Shown here one piece after another: positions 23,718 to 34,748 of a stretch of 64,000 bases of DNA. The first letter of the stretch is position 1. Each line of letters starts with the position of its first letter. A program made the position numbers and the translations under genes. A model generated the notes under the pieces. It had not been told where the DNA came from. It saw only the letters and a program-made list of their open reading frames with translations, and ran no database searches. This stretch comes from Lepas anatifera. Its lineage: Eukaryota; Arthropoda; Thecostraca; Lepadidae. Location: the NCBI GenBank assembly GCA_034440635.1, contig JAOTON010000330.1, positions 478,001 to 542,000 of the forward strand, in the 5' to 3' direction.

Positions 23718-24409
23718 TAGGTTCGTGTATGAATTTGCTTGTCTATTTGTTAATCTATGGAGGCAGAAATACACAGATGAGTACATGTTTGGACTGCTCT
23801 TTATTCGCCACAGTCGTCTTTACTCTGCTGTGGACATGGGTACTGGAAGAGAATTCCGGTCGCCCTCGGCATATTTGCTCTTAATATGATTTAAAACAAA
23901 TGGAAGGTTCCATTTATCTGCATGCATTCTACCTAGAAACTTTTTCAGGGCTTGCCTGGTGCTAACAATTGGCATATAAGCACTTTTCTCTGAATGCTCA
24001 ACATGTAAACATTTCTACCAAAGTCAAGCTAGGTGAGTTACACAAATATCCGAATCCAGGACTGTGCCACGCAGTAATGATGATTCCTGCGAAATTTACC
24101 TACAAACGACCCTCTAGCACCTTTCTCAATGACGAGATGGACCCTTTTGAAGGTGCCCTCCCTTGGACGAAAACGTTCCACCACCACTGAACATACATCC
24201 ACACTACGAAGTCATAAACGGTGCGTAGTGCTTCCACTGATACGCCTTGCATAAGAAGTAGCTGACGATCAAAACCGAACATCAACAAAACTGGCGAGGA
24301 ACAAAACTGACGATCAAAACCAAACATCGTCATCTGCCACAGTACGCCACACCCGCTGCAAGGCTCGCTATACACTTGTACTCTAAACCGCAATGGCAAC
24401 ACGCCTCAC
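23718..24409. other. Probable intron next to the PH exon
   Basis: No repeat family or coding motif recognised. GACGATCAAAACC occurs twice near 24264-24320. The minus-strand donor site lies at the right end. Confidence 0.4.
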
Positions 24410-24560
24410 CTTTGTAATAGTACAGGCAGAACTCCGACAGCACGAACCAACGCGTTTTCCAGAGCCGGAGCCTCTCGGAGCCCTGCTTGTCCAGCCAGCC
24501 GCGCATGGTGACGGGCGCGTATTGGGAGCGGCGTGCCTGCGGCCCCCGCAGCGAACCCCT
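24410..24560 (-). CDS. PH-domain exon of a PLEKHA4/5/6/7-like gene
   Basis: A 151-base exon on the minus strand: acceptor TGTTGTTGCAG just upstream (AG at 24562-24561), donor AAAG followed by GTGAGG (GT at 24409-24408). It opens at phase 0 (AGG GGT TCG) and ends one base into a codon. The product contains APVTMRGWLDKQ, LRLWKTRWFVLSEFCLYYYK: the first strands of a pleckstrin homology domain, in the spacing found in PLEKHA-family proteins (APVxxRGWLxKQ, then LWKxRWFVL, then CLxYYK). These proteins bind phosphoinositides and act at junctions and the cell cortex. The basic upstream part (RGPQARRSQY) fits the basic region before the PH domain. GC content is well above the surroundings. The rest of the PH domain was not found in the window. 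Confidence 0.85.
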
Positions 24561-25284
24561 CTGCAACAACACAGAAGACCAGTCAGTCGCTTTCTATCCT
24601 GCAGCGTCAGACACTCAGATTCCACCCTTTCAATAGAGACCCGAGCTACTCTCCAATATCACCTCACTGAAGCGGACAACGCTGATAGCCATCTGTTTGA
24701 ATAGCTGTGTCGAAGTCACAACCCATCTGTTTCCCCAACGTCAGACGCATTGTGTCATTCAAGCATTTTGAATGATTTATTTGTTTTGGCTGAGATCAGC
24801 ATATAGGCAGGCACCACTACTCAATTTTTGAAACCGTTATCGCTACTTTCGCAGCCTTGTCTATCTGAAACTGCTACCACTACTAGTACATCGCTTTGCA
24901 TTATAAAGCGCTACTCAAGTGCACCCCAAAAAACATTTTCACTATTTTCTTTTTTTACAAATGTCCAGGAAACCTACTTCTTATTTGCACACTACATCCA
25001 GAATTAGCTGTTTTATTCTAAGATGTGCAAAAAATCACACAACAATAACAAAAGCAGTATTCATATCTTCTCTTGTTTTTCTGGCGGGAATTACACATCT
25101 CTCTCAATATCCATCTCCTGGTTTTGGGGGTTTTCCCAACCATTTTTTAAATGTTTTCTTAACAGGCTATCTTAATCTTAACGGGCAGCGTGTTTTTTAG
25201 ACCGCTACCCCGCTTATCTTTGGTTTTGGAAACCACTACCGCTACTCCACTACTATTTAGCCTGCCAGTAGCGGAGTAGCGGAC
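24561..25284. other. Probable intron; CTAC-rich stretch
   Basis: The polypyrimidine tract of the PH-exon acceptor lies at 24563-24590. Repeated CGCTAC/CACTAC and GTAGCGGAGTAGCGG occur at 24830-24900 and 25200-25280, resembling an old transposon terminus. No gene recognised. Confidence 0.4.
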
Positions 25285-25288
25285 TTAA

Positions 25289-26275
25289 CCCGCACCCCGG
25301 TAGGCCTCCGAGCCACCTTCGCCCTGGTAGGGGTGCTTTAACACCCCTCCCCCTCGAACTCGGCCCCTATGCGGGATAGCGAAAAAACGCGAACGCTGGT
25401 GGATAGTTCATACAAATTCACAAAAAACTATAGCAGTCACTTTTTGGCTCAGGTCAATATTGAGGTAATGACAGGTCAAACAAGGTGGCATTTTGAGTAG
25501 AGTTTTTGGGCTCTAGCATCTGACAGCATTGAGTTAGAATAATTTTTTAGGCAAAATTCGCTTCTTCTCGTCACGGCAAACTGAATGATGTATAATATGA
25601 CTATATTAGGTCAAAACACAAAAATGACCTGACCTCAGGTCAGGTCAAGGTCACTTTTTAACCCAGCATAGTCAATATACATATAAATCAGCTTGCAATA
25701 GCAATCCAAATGCAATGATACCAAAATAAAATCGGCATCATCATTTCATGCAAAGTTATTGACCAAGTCTGAAAACTGCTTAAGTACCCCCAGATGGCCT
25801 TTCAGAGGTCACAGGTAAAAAATTGCAACATGAACCTGGAAAGGGGCCCAGGATACTACGATTTGGAGAATATGAAGGTATTCTCAGCTGAATCTACACA
25901 AATACAGCACAATTTCTGTTTAATCCATGCATTTCCAACGGAGAGGTCAATTTCCGTACTTGACCTTAGGTCTTCGATATGAAAAATCCCAGAATAAATT
26001 TTGTAGCACTCGGTACGCGTATTATGTGGTATAAGTTTCAATCCGATAGATCCGCCAATTTATTACTTGTGCCACCTCAAACATTTTTGGAGGTGAAGTC
26101 ACTTGACCTGCACTGGTGACCTGACCAGAGATGACTCAACCTTAAAATGCTGGGGAAAGTTGCAGAATTATCAAGGATAAGGTATGCCAAGTACGCCGCT
26201 TCACGCCCCCGTTTTTTCCTGCCGCCGGAAAAACCCGAGGGGGAGTTTTCAAACACCCCCACACTGGGGCGAGGG
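25289..26275. mobile_element. TTAA element E5
   Basis: TTAA at 25285-25288 and 26276-26279. Starts CCCGCACCCCGGTAGG, ends CACTGGGGCGAGGG. Contains AGGTCAGGTCAAGGTCAC near 25633 and further half sites. Confidence 0.85.
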
Positions 26276-26279
26276 TTAA

Positions 26280-27098
26280 CACGCGTACTGGACAGGGGTC
26301 TGGCACTAACGCGCACTGGAAAGGGGGCCTGGTAGGTCTCCCCTAAGATCTCGGAGACTAAGAGGCGTAGAAAAACGCCGTTTGGAGGGTGCGTGGGGCT
26401 ATGGTGAACTACATCATGACCAATTTCTATTGACCTAGGTTAATATCTTTAAGGTCAAGCAAGGTAATAAAGGTCAAATATTGGCCATGCTGGGGATCGA
26501 GCGGAAAATTCTGTGATTATGCGGGGAAAACGCGGAAATAATCTAAACGCGGACCAGGGCCATAGAGGGAAGGTCACAAAGAACTTCCCCTACAATTTGG
26601 GGTCAAGGTCATTCAAGGTCATTTTTCGTGCCTTAGAATATGAGGTACCATTTTATGTCATTTTATTGAGGTACCTTAAATATGACGTCATAGCATAATA
26701 AACGTCAGACCGGGGAACACCATTTGACCGGAAGCACTGAGGTCAGTGACCTTGAAAGTGGTGATATAGCCTTGATCTGTGACCTTTAACCTTGACCTTA
26801 ATTTGAGGTGACCTTCACATGTCATCCTGTTTATATGACATTATGACGTCACCACTCGGTCTCCAATACAAGTGAACTGGTCCGACCGCGAGAATACGGC
26901 GATCTCAAAATGCAGGTCTGACTTTGAAAGCCTATAAGTAAGAAAAAATTGACAGATTTTCAAAATTTCCACCGATCGACGCGCTTTTAAATTCTGATCA
27001 ATGTCGCCGAGTATTGTTTTTTGGTTACGAGCGGTTCTTCGGCTACCTTTGAAAAACAGGTGGGGGACCTCCGAGCTCCCCCCTCTCCAGTGCGCGTG
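26280..27098. mobile_element. TTAA element E6 (CACGCG ends)
   Basis: TTAA at 26276-26279 (shared with E5) and 27099-27102. Ends CACGCGTACTGG and CCAGTGCGCGTG are inverted. Two TCAAGGTCA motifs stand within about 20 bases near 26585-26612. It is the uninterrupted relative of the nested element at 55398-60982. Confidence 0.85.
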
Positions 27099-27102
27099 TT
27101 AA

Positions 27103-27700
27103 GGGGCGGACCGCCCGGGTCTGAAGATCAGTACGTGAGTCCGTTAAACTGGCGTTAATTGACAAAAAATGTGACTGCACTTAAATAGGAGAAAATGAAA
27201 CTAATTTCTGGTCCCGCACGTCTCGAAAGATACGTGATTTTTCTCAGCGTAGGCTGTCAAGTAGGTACCAAGGACATCGTAAGAGGCTTTCGGAGTCAAG
27301 GCTGCAATGCCCTCGCTCCGTGCCCTGTACTCATGAAGGAGACGGAGGCTTAGATGAAACGGCTTCAACGGGTTAAATGACTCCGCATGCACAGCTTATG
27401 CACTATGGTGTAACCATTTTGCGTTGATATACGCGATTAAAATTCGAAGCCCCGGAGCTCCTCAGTCTGGCAAGCTATAAATAATTGTCCCTTCTAATAC
27501 AATGCGATACTTTCTTTCCAACGTAGATAACTTGAGATTATATCGTAGTTTAGCTATAAGCCGCGTCCTTTATTAGCAATATCCTCAGAATGCACTTTTT
27601 AAAAATAAGCACTCCTCCCACCCCCACGCCTTGACTGGGGGTGGGAGGCCCTGTGTGGATGAGGACGCCCATCTCAGGTGCGCAAGGCATCCTGAACCGC
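27103..27700. other. No recognisable gene
   Basis: No repeat family or coding motif seen; a GGGGGTGGGAGG stretch lies near 27600-27660. Confidence 0.35.
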
Positions 27701-27704
27701 TTAA

Positions 27705-27895
27705 CCCCCAAACCATGGGGGCTCCGGTCCCACTTCATCCCAATGGGAGGGTTCAAACACCAGCACATCCCCCTTCAATCTCCGATCTTTGAAAGATAAG
27801 GGAAAAATGCGAATGGAAGCATGAAACTCGCGCGAATTTAGAACAAAACTATACTAGTCATTTTTGGGCTAAGTCAACATTAAGGCTGTGATCGA
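27705..27895. mobile_element. TTAA element E7, left fragment
   Basis: TTAA at 27701-27704, then CCCCCAAACCATGGGGGC and sequence related to the left ~200 bases of E5 (GATAAGGGAAAAATGCGAA; CATTTTTGGGCTAAGTCAACATTAAGG). Truncated near 27895. Confidence 0.65.
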
Positions 27896-28013
27896 CCAAG
27901 ATAATCTGAAAACGCCCCTCCAGACAGTGAGGCGTGACCAGACGCCTCTTCAGAACCTTTGTTTACATTTTCGGTGCTTCCTTCGAGAGACCTTTGAAGC
28001 ACACATCCATTAA

Positions 28014-28459
28014 AGGGAATGTGACACCTTTACAACGTGATTTTAACTGAGATAGCCAAGTTGTAAAGCATCCCGGAAAACTCGGTACTCAATATATCAT
28101 TTGTCTTGAAACCCAAAATTTTCGTGGAGAAAAGCTAAAAACCTACGTGAAATGCACCCCACATTTACCCCGGCCAGGCGGCCACAGTTGTCAGCTGTTG
28201 TGACGACAGCGCTGACGTCACGCTGAGTAATCAGCCAATTGAAGCCCTTGAAGTCTATTGAATATGGTAGTAGTTGCCAGGTTATGACTTCATCCACAGG
28301 CAGAGGTTTATTTTGCACCCTAGAGAAGCATTTAAAAATCAAAATATTGAGCCCATTGTAAATTTTTCACAGAAATCATGGACGTTTCCATGATTTTCGG
28401 CTAAAAATACATCTCATTACACTAAATTCCTGGATTCGACAAAGTTGCCAAATTCACTC
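28014..28459 (+). mobile_element. AGGG-type TTAA MITE M2
   Basis: TTAA at 28010-28013, then AGGGAATGTGACACC, AACGTGATTTTAACTGAGATAGCC, and at the right GGATTCGACAAAGTTGCC with a decayed terminus (CACTC before TAA). Confidence 0.8.
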
Positions 28460-28460
28460 T

Positions 28461-28575
28461 AAAGGGAATGTGGTACTTTTATAACGTGATTTTGACTGAG
28501 ATAGTCAAGTTGTAAAGCATGCCGGAAAACCGGTACTCCGATTTTTAAAACCGATTTTCTCGTATATTTCTTGCG
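28461..28575 (+). mobile_element. AGGG-type MITE M3, left fragment
   Basis: AAAGGGAATGTGGTAC with ACTGAGATAGTCAAGTTG follows M2 directly; homology stops near 28575. Confidence 0.7.
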
Positions 28576-29087
28576 ATGACCTTTATTCACAAAATGTTCC
28601 TAGAAATAAAAAAATAGCTCGGCTACAGTCTGGACTAAAGACTTCTGAAACAAAAGTAACTCGCCAGTTACCGCATTGGTGTTTCCCATACGACCTCTGA
28701 TTGATTATTGGGGCTTAAGGGCGCACTAACCTTAGTGGTTATATAGCGCCCAGTCCCATACGACCTCAGAACATAGAAAAATGGCATGTATGTCGTTTTC
28801 CCACGTGAATTTTCTACTGGTCTTTTTTAATTGTATTTATTTTCCGATTCGGGGCAGGTTACTCTTGAACTTGAAAAAGTGAGTTGGCTGTCCTCTTTCA
28901 TCACTATTCCTACCTTAATTCTAACATCTGAAAGGGCTGACCTACACAGCATTCTAGACTGTTTATAACAGTCTGGAATAATTGTTATAATTGTTATTGT
29001 TAAAAGTTATATAACTGTTATAAACAGACTGCTTATAACACAATAACTTTACTTACGCATCTGACTGGGGAGCAACAAACATCCATA
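28576..29087. other. No gene; inverted repeat at 28957-29035
   Basis: GACTGTTTATAACAGTC and, ~60 bases on, ACTGTTATAAACAGAC make a weak AT-rich hairpin. Otherwise featureless. Confidence 0.4.
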
Positions 29088-29608
29088 GTCACAAAATGAT
29101 GCTTTGGTTCGCTTCTATCAACAAGCTGGCTCACACCCTCCCTCGAAAAACAACCAAAACGCTGGTAGAAGCCCTCGTGTCTCCTCACATGTAGTACTGT
29201 ACTGTCTGCCCTCCTGGGCTCCAGTCACTGATTAGAACCGCCAAAGGCTGAACAAGGTCGTGAACTTCTGGGTTCGAATCGTCACCGGCAAGAAGAAGTA
29301 CGACCGAATCAGCGCAGCCAGGCGGGAGCTCGGGTGGCCAAGCTTTACCGAGCTCATTTCAATATCCGACTCATCAGCCATTCATAAATTGGTTCACCTA
29401 ACTGAAGGCCCATAGAAAAATAAGTATTTGATCAAGAAAAGGCATGAGGTATCATGCAGGACTACACGTGCATCAGCCGACACTACCACCATCCAAACTT
29501 CCAACACAAGACCACCAAATTTAGAAACAGCACAGAAAAGATTCCCTTACCAAGCCGTCAGGACCTGGAACACACTACCTGCGACTGCAAGACACACCAA
29601 GAACAGCT
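29088..29608 (+). pseudogene. LINE reverse transcriptase carboxyl-terminal fragment
   Basis: With frame breaks and a stop, the plus strand reads KTLVEALVSPHM-like, then LNKVVNFWVRIVTGKKKYD, RISAARRELGWPSFTELIS and later FPYQAVRTWNTLPATAR. This order (LNKxxNFxxRxxTGxxKxDxI, LGWxxxxxL, RxWNxLP) is the conserved carboxyl part of non-LTR reverse transcriptase proteins. It ends exactly where the long palindrome begins. Confidence 0.8.
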
Positions 29609-29723
29609 GGGGTGTCCAGATTTGGGTCTTTTCGAAAAATCGTAGAAAGCCGTGGTTTTTCCCATGACTTTAAGCATTCTGAGATCATTTATGCACAAAA
29701 AACCAGGTTAAAACAACATTTAA

Positions 29724-30172
29724 AGGGAATGTGGCACGTTGGTCGAATCCTGGAATTTAGTGTAATGAGGCGTACTTTTAGTCAAAAATGATGAAACCAA
29801 TCATGATTTCTCTGAAAAATGTACAATAAGCTCAATATTTGGTTTTTAAAAATACTCCTCTAGAAAAAGAAATAAATATCAGACTGTGGATGATGTCACG
29901 ATCTGGCAACCACTACCATACTTGAAACGCTTCAAGGGCTTCGATTGGCTGATGCTCATCGTGACGTCAGCATATGTCGTCACACCAGTAGCTCACAACA
30001 ATGGCCACCGGCGACGGGGGGCTGAGGGGGCTGGTGTCAGGTAGGTTTTAGCTTTTTTCTACGGAAATATCGAGTTCCACGACAAATGAAATATGGAGCA
30101 CCGGGTTTTCCGACCTGCTTTACAACTTGGCTATCTCAGTTAAAATCACGTTGTGAAGGTGCCACATTCCCT
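29724..30172 (+). mobile_element. AGGG-type TTAA MITE M4
   Basis: TTAA at 29720-29723 and 30173-30176; AGGGAATGTGGCACG to GTGCCACATTCCCT. The matching place in the right palindrome arm (about 33078) is an empty site, ACATTTAGGGGTCGC, which proves the insertion unit and its TTAA target. Confidence 0.95.
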
Positions 30173-30642
30173 TTAAGGGTCGCGAATTTGATTTCAAAAT
30201 GGGAATTTTGGCCATTTTTGCCAAAATAGGGACAACAGTGCATATAACCAGACCGTTATGGATAGTATCAATATAAATGCATGTTTATTGAATAGAATAT
30301 CTCATTAGCTTTCGTTTGATACCAGTTTTATATTAACATCACTTTTTGTTGACTTTTTATAGGCGTCCAATCATACAGTTATGAAACGTCTCTGAGCGCC
30401 ACTGACTTAGCGCGGGTTCAATTCCAGCTGCAGGGCGCTCTACCGGAGGCAGGGAAAACGCTGCGACTGACTGCTGTTTAGCAAAATGCTGCTGGTATTG
30501 CACCCAGATTTTCGAACGCACTTCACAATTAATTAACTACTTGACTATTTAATTAGCTATTTAATTGATTAATTCAGATATCAATTGATTGAGCCCTGCA
30601 TGTAGGCACAGTTACAGCTAATGATGCACATTCTGTTTTCAG

Positions 30643-30980
30643 GCTGGGACAGACGGTGCGGTCAATTTGGAATTAAAAAATTGCGTTGCTGTCTGTTTGA
30701 CCTTTGCGTTTTGTATAGCCTGGCCCAATCACAGTCAAGAACCACATACGACTTGGCTGGGCACCCGTTACCAACCATAACGGGTGCAAAGTTTCCCATT
30801 TCCAGTCAGGTCCTGAGGCGTTTTCTCCAAGCCAAGCAAGACGCAGAATGCCCGTATGAGGCGTCTATGAATACTATTGACGAAGCTGAGCAGTTTTGGA
30901 AGATGTCGCGCATCAAAACATTGCAGCACAGAGCTCATAATGTAAAACTGACTAAGCTGTGGGAGACATGGAGGTGCTAG
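30643..30980 (+). CDS. Exon-like frame in left palindrome arm, family unrecognised
   Basis: Acceptor-like CATTCTGTTTTCAG precedes 30643. The frame reads GWDRRCGQFGIKKLR, then LPTITGAKFPISSQVLRRFL, AEQFWKMSRIKTLQHRAHNV and LTKLWETWRC before a TAG at 30978. The layout LP(T)x..QVLxxF, then a FW..ARI/SRI motif, then H..KL..LW resembles an uncharacterised family seen in many invertebrate genomes, often repeated. Beyond the stop, another frame stays protein-like (SDRREVFRKALNELCDIVTL, then Lys/Glu-rich coiled coil), so this copy is probably broken. The right arm has the same frame. Confidence 0.55.
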
Positions 30981-31611
30981 CAGAAAAGCAAGAGCGACGC
31001 CTGCTCTGACCGACGCGAGGTGTTCCGGAAGGCTCTTAACGAGCTGTGCGACATCGTGACACTTTATTCGCAGAAGGAGATACTGGATGATAGGCTGCTG
31101 ATGCTCGCTCCAAGCAGGAGGATATAAGGTTCTTCCAAAATAAACGCCAAGACCTTGTCAGCACCATCAGAGGTCTAGATAAGTTATACGAAAGGAGAAA
31201 CAAAAGGACGAAAGAGAAGATATGGAGCTGAAAACCGAGAAAAAGCGAGAAGAGAAAGCAAAGCAGAAGACTCATGGGTGACCAGCCGAAGGCAGTTCGC
31301 TCACAAAAGGAAATAGAGGTGGAGGACGAAGAGCAGGACATGACGTGGGCACCGTGGTACGAAGGAACCGAGGAAAATGGATTTCAACCCCATTCTGCAC
31401 CAAAATATCATGTATCAGCCAAGACGCTGTATTACACCAAGCTCTTCATGTTTGTTGACCGGCTGGGCCTGGAGGAGAAGCTGTGAGCCCTGCTGTGTCG
31501 CATGGTATGTGCACCAACGCAAGAAACCGCACCATGCGACGCAGCTCCTCCTCCAGGCCCAGCCGGTCAGCAAACTTAAAAAGCTTGGTGTAGTACAGCG
31601 TCTTGGTTGAT

Positions 31612-31763
31612 GGTAGTAATAATTGTTAGGTTTAACGACGCTCCAGGTGCCGAGGTTATACGTCGCCACCATCTCTCGTCCTGTTGGGGGGGGGATTTGG
31701 GGGATAAGATCGACCTATTCAGAAGCTCCGTCGGGACTCAAACCTGGGACCGGTCCCATCCCC
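31612..31763 (-). mobile_element. tRNA-derived SINE, 5'-truncated copy
   Basis: Bounded by 13-base direct repeats CGTCTTGGTTGAT (31599-31611) and CGTCTTGGCTGAT (31764-31776). Minus sense: a B-box-like GGTTTGAGTCCC, then GTCGTTAAACC, then an AAT-rich tail. Homologous to the fuller copy at 55106-55295. It is absent from the left palindrome arm. Confidence 0.85.
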
Positions 31764-32235
31764 CGTCTTGGCTGATATATGATATTTTGGTGCAGGATAA
31801 GAATGACGTCCTTTTTCCTCGGTTGCATCGTACCCAAGTGTCCACGCCATGTCCTGCTCTTCGTCTATCTCGTCCCCATCCACCTCCATTTCCTCTTGTG
31901 GGTGAACCGCCTTCGACTGGTCATCCAAGACTTCGCCTGGTCCCGGCGTCGTCTACTTTGCTTTCTCTTTTAGTTCTTTTCGGTTCTCAGCTCCATATCT
32001 TCTCTTTCGTCCTTTGTTTCTCCTTTCGTATAGCTTATCCAGACCTCTGATGGTGCTGACAAGGTCTTCGCGTTTATTTTGGTAGAAACTTAAATCCTTC
32101 TGCTTGTAGCGAGCATCAGCAGCCCGTCGTCCAGTATCCCTTCTGCGAATAAAGTGTCACGATGTCGCACAGCTCGTTAAGAGCCTTCCGGAACACCTCG
32201 CGTCGGTCAGAGCAGGCGTCGCTCTTGCTTTTCTG

Positions 32236-32573
32236 CTAGCACCTCCATGTCTCCCACAGCTTAGTCAATTTTACATTATGAGCTCTGTGCTGCAATGTTT
32301 TGATGCGCGACATCTTCCAAAACTGCTCAGCTTCGTCAATAGTATTCATAGACGCCTCATACGGGCATTCTGCGTCTTGCTTGGCTTGGAGAAAACGCCT
32401 CAGGACCTGGCTGGAAATGGGAAACTTTGCACCCGTTATGGTTGGTAACGGGTGCCCAGCCAAGTCGTATGTGGTTCTTGACTGTGGTTGGGCAAGGCTA
32501 TACAAAACGCAAAGGTCAAACAGACAGCAACGCAATTTTTTAATTCCAAATTGACCGCACCGTCTGTCCCAGC
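32236..32573 (-). CDS. Exon-like frame in right palindrome arm
   Basis: Mirror of 30643-30980 with the same acceptor-like TTTTCAG and the same terminal TAG. The translated product differs at one residue (SLAQPQS instead of SLAQSQS). Such conservation while neighbouring arm sequence has diverged more suggests either recent gene conversion or past constraint. Confidence 0.55.
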
Positions 32574-33192
32574 CTGAAAACAGAATATGCATCATTAGCT
32601 GTAACTGTGCCTACATGCAGGGCTCAATCAATTGATATCTGAATTAATCAATTAAATAGCTAATTAAATAGTCAAGTAGTTAATTAATTGTGAAGTGCGT
32701 TCGAAAATCTGGGTGCAATACCAGCAGCATTTCGCTAAACAGCAGTCAATCGCAGCGTTTTCCCTGCCTCCGGTAGAGCGCCCTGCAGCTGGAATTGAAC
32801 CCGCGCTAGGTCAGTGGCGCTCAGAGACGTTTCATAACTGTATGATTGGACGCCTATAAAAATTCAACCAAAAGTGATATAAAGATAAAACTGGTATCAA
32901 ACGAAAGCTAATGAGCTATTCTATTCTATTGAATTCTATTCTATTCAATATTTATTCTATTCAATAAACATGAATTTATATTGACACTATCCATAACGGT
33001 TTGGTTATATGCACTTTTGTTCCCATTTTGGCCAAAAATGGCCAGAATTCCCATTTTGAAATCAAATTCGCGACCCCTAAATGTTGTTTAAACCTGTTTT
33101 TTTGTGCATAAATGAACTCAGAATGGTTGAAACCATGGGAAAAACCACGGCTTTCTACCATTTTTCGAAAAGACCGAAATCTGAACACCCCT

Positions 33193-33443
33193 AAGCTACA
33201 GCTTCAAACAGAAAATAAACAAACCCATCCGACCCTAAGTCATACTCTGTGTTACTGTGTCAATCCATTATCAGAAAAATCCATGACTTTTCATTCAATA
33301 ATTAGAGTAATAGTCTGTCATCTATAATTAGCGCAATCGATGTTAAACCGTGATCAGTGTCACCGAGTTAAGTGTAAACGGAGATGTAGTTGCCACGATA
33401 ACGAGGGTATCCCTAAGAAAGCACATAGATAATTAACAGAGTT
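33193..33443. other. Spacer, no feature
   Basis: AT-rich sequence between the palindrome and the next TTAA element. Confidence 0.4.
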
Positions 33444-33715
33444 TTAATACGTGCATTGACGGGGGCTGGTACCCACCCCCCTCGGGTTTTTCGGAGATAT
33501 CATCAAAAACGGCGGTATAGCCCCGCCGTACTTGGCATACCTTTTCTCAGACCATTTTCACAACCTTTGTCGAAATTTTAAGGTTTGGTCATCTCAGGTC
33601 AGGTCACCAGAACAGGTCAAGTGACCGGACCTCAAAAAAAGTTTAAGATAGCATAAGTCGGAACAGGGTGAGCTTATCCGATTGAACCTCATACCACGTA
33701 ATGGGCCCAACGAGT

Positions 33716-34711
33716 CTCTAAACGAGTCCCAACGAGTCTCTGGCAAGTCTTTCTTTAAGACTGTTGTTAAAAAATTTTCTTAGAGCAGTATTGACGAAAA
33801 TTCGTTTAGATAGTAGAACTATTCGCTGCCACCACCATTCTGTATGTATTTCACCAAACCATAGATTATAAATCTTACTGCGCCATTGCAACATAATCAA
33901 ATTGTGTTTAGACTGACCACGGAGCCTTTAGATTCGGGTAGACGCAATGGCGTCAATACAGGCCCGCCTCTGGCACCCATTTTCTGCCCTCAGCCCAACT
34001 CATCTGTCTAAACCGCGCCATACCTGATTCTCACCTTTTCAACCAGACTTAAGTATGGCGGAATTTACCGATGCCCGTCCTGGTCCTCTCTAAACTATAA
34101 TTATCTTTACCCCCAGGCTGCGTCCGCTGCTGTCGGTGGTCTCTGCGGCCGTCTCCGGGGCGGTGGCTTCTCGGGCCTGGGCGCCGTCTCGCCGTCTTCG
34201 TCCGTCTGGGCGCCTGGCTGTGATGGCGCCTCTCCGGTCGCCGTTGGGCGGCCCCGTGGCGGGCGCTGGTCGCGTGCTCCGCTAGGTGGTGCGGTGGCGC
34301 TGGTGGTGCGGCGGCACTGATGATGGCGTTGGGCGGCGCTGGGGCGGCGGCGTGCTCCATGGGCCTGCCGCGGGGTAGTCTTGGTGGCTGTGTCCGGCTG
34401 GCAGGCCTTGAACATGAAACACTACGTACCCCATACTCGGTTTCTAGCAAACTGACTTTATTTTATATCATTTAATTTTTTTTCTCTCACACACTTCTTT
34501 TATTTATTTATTACCACATCGTACACCGCATCGTATGTGTGCATGGCCACCCACTCGCTCCTCTGACCCGCCCGCGCCTGCCCCTGGCCTGCTGTAAACG
34601 TGGGTCATCGGTTTCTTACCGCTTCATCTTGTTTTACCTCATATGCTCGTTTTTTAACCCATGTGTGTTGCGTGCTTTTCTGAATGTATGTATGGATGTA
34701 AATATGTTCCG
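33716..34711 (+). mobile_element. LINE 3' fragment (5'-truncated), GC-rich tail
   Basis: Interrupts E8. One frame reads SGKSFFKTVVKKF then a stop, like the end of a LINE ORF2 (SFKxxxKKxL). A GC-rich segment (34130-34410) and a short ATGTATGTATGGATG tail follow, comparable with the 3' UTR and (GTAT)n tail of the LINE ending at 59773. Confidence 0.5.
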
Positions 34712-34748
34712 GTATTTTTTATATCGATGACCTAAGGTTAGGTACGAG

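Larger units (their letters stand above)
29609..31510 (+). repeat. Left arm of ~3.6 kb imperfect palindrome
   Basis: Reads inverted against 31515-33192. The outer tip GGGGTGTCCAGATTT matches the reverse complement of the right tip AAATCTGAACACCCC. The inner ends meet near 31510 around a CTGGGCCTGGAGGAG / CTCCTCCAGGCCCAG hairpin. The left arm alone contains MITE M4. Long terminal inversions with a coding exon could be one DNA transposon or an inverted duplication. Confidence 0.9.
31515..33192 (-). repeat. Right arm of imperfect palindrome
   Basis: Minus-strand copy of the left arm. It lacks M4 but has a SINE at 31612-31763 and an expanded CTATT repeat near 32918-32955. Confidence 0.9.

Noticed and set aside
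9804..24560. Direct splicing of the PH exon to the 9804-9919 exon
   Set aside because: The PH exon ends at phase 1 while the downstream exon needs phase 2, and the remainder of the PH domain is absent.
34049..34450. Pro/Arg/Ala-rich minus-strand frame of 133 codons
   Set aside because: It overlaps the GC-rich 3' part of a LINE tail in antisense; no domain and no splice support.
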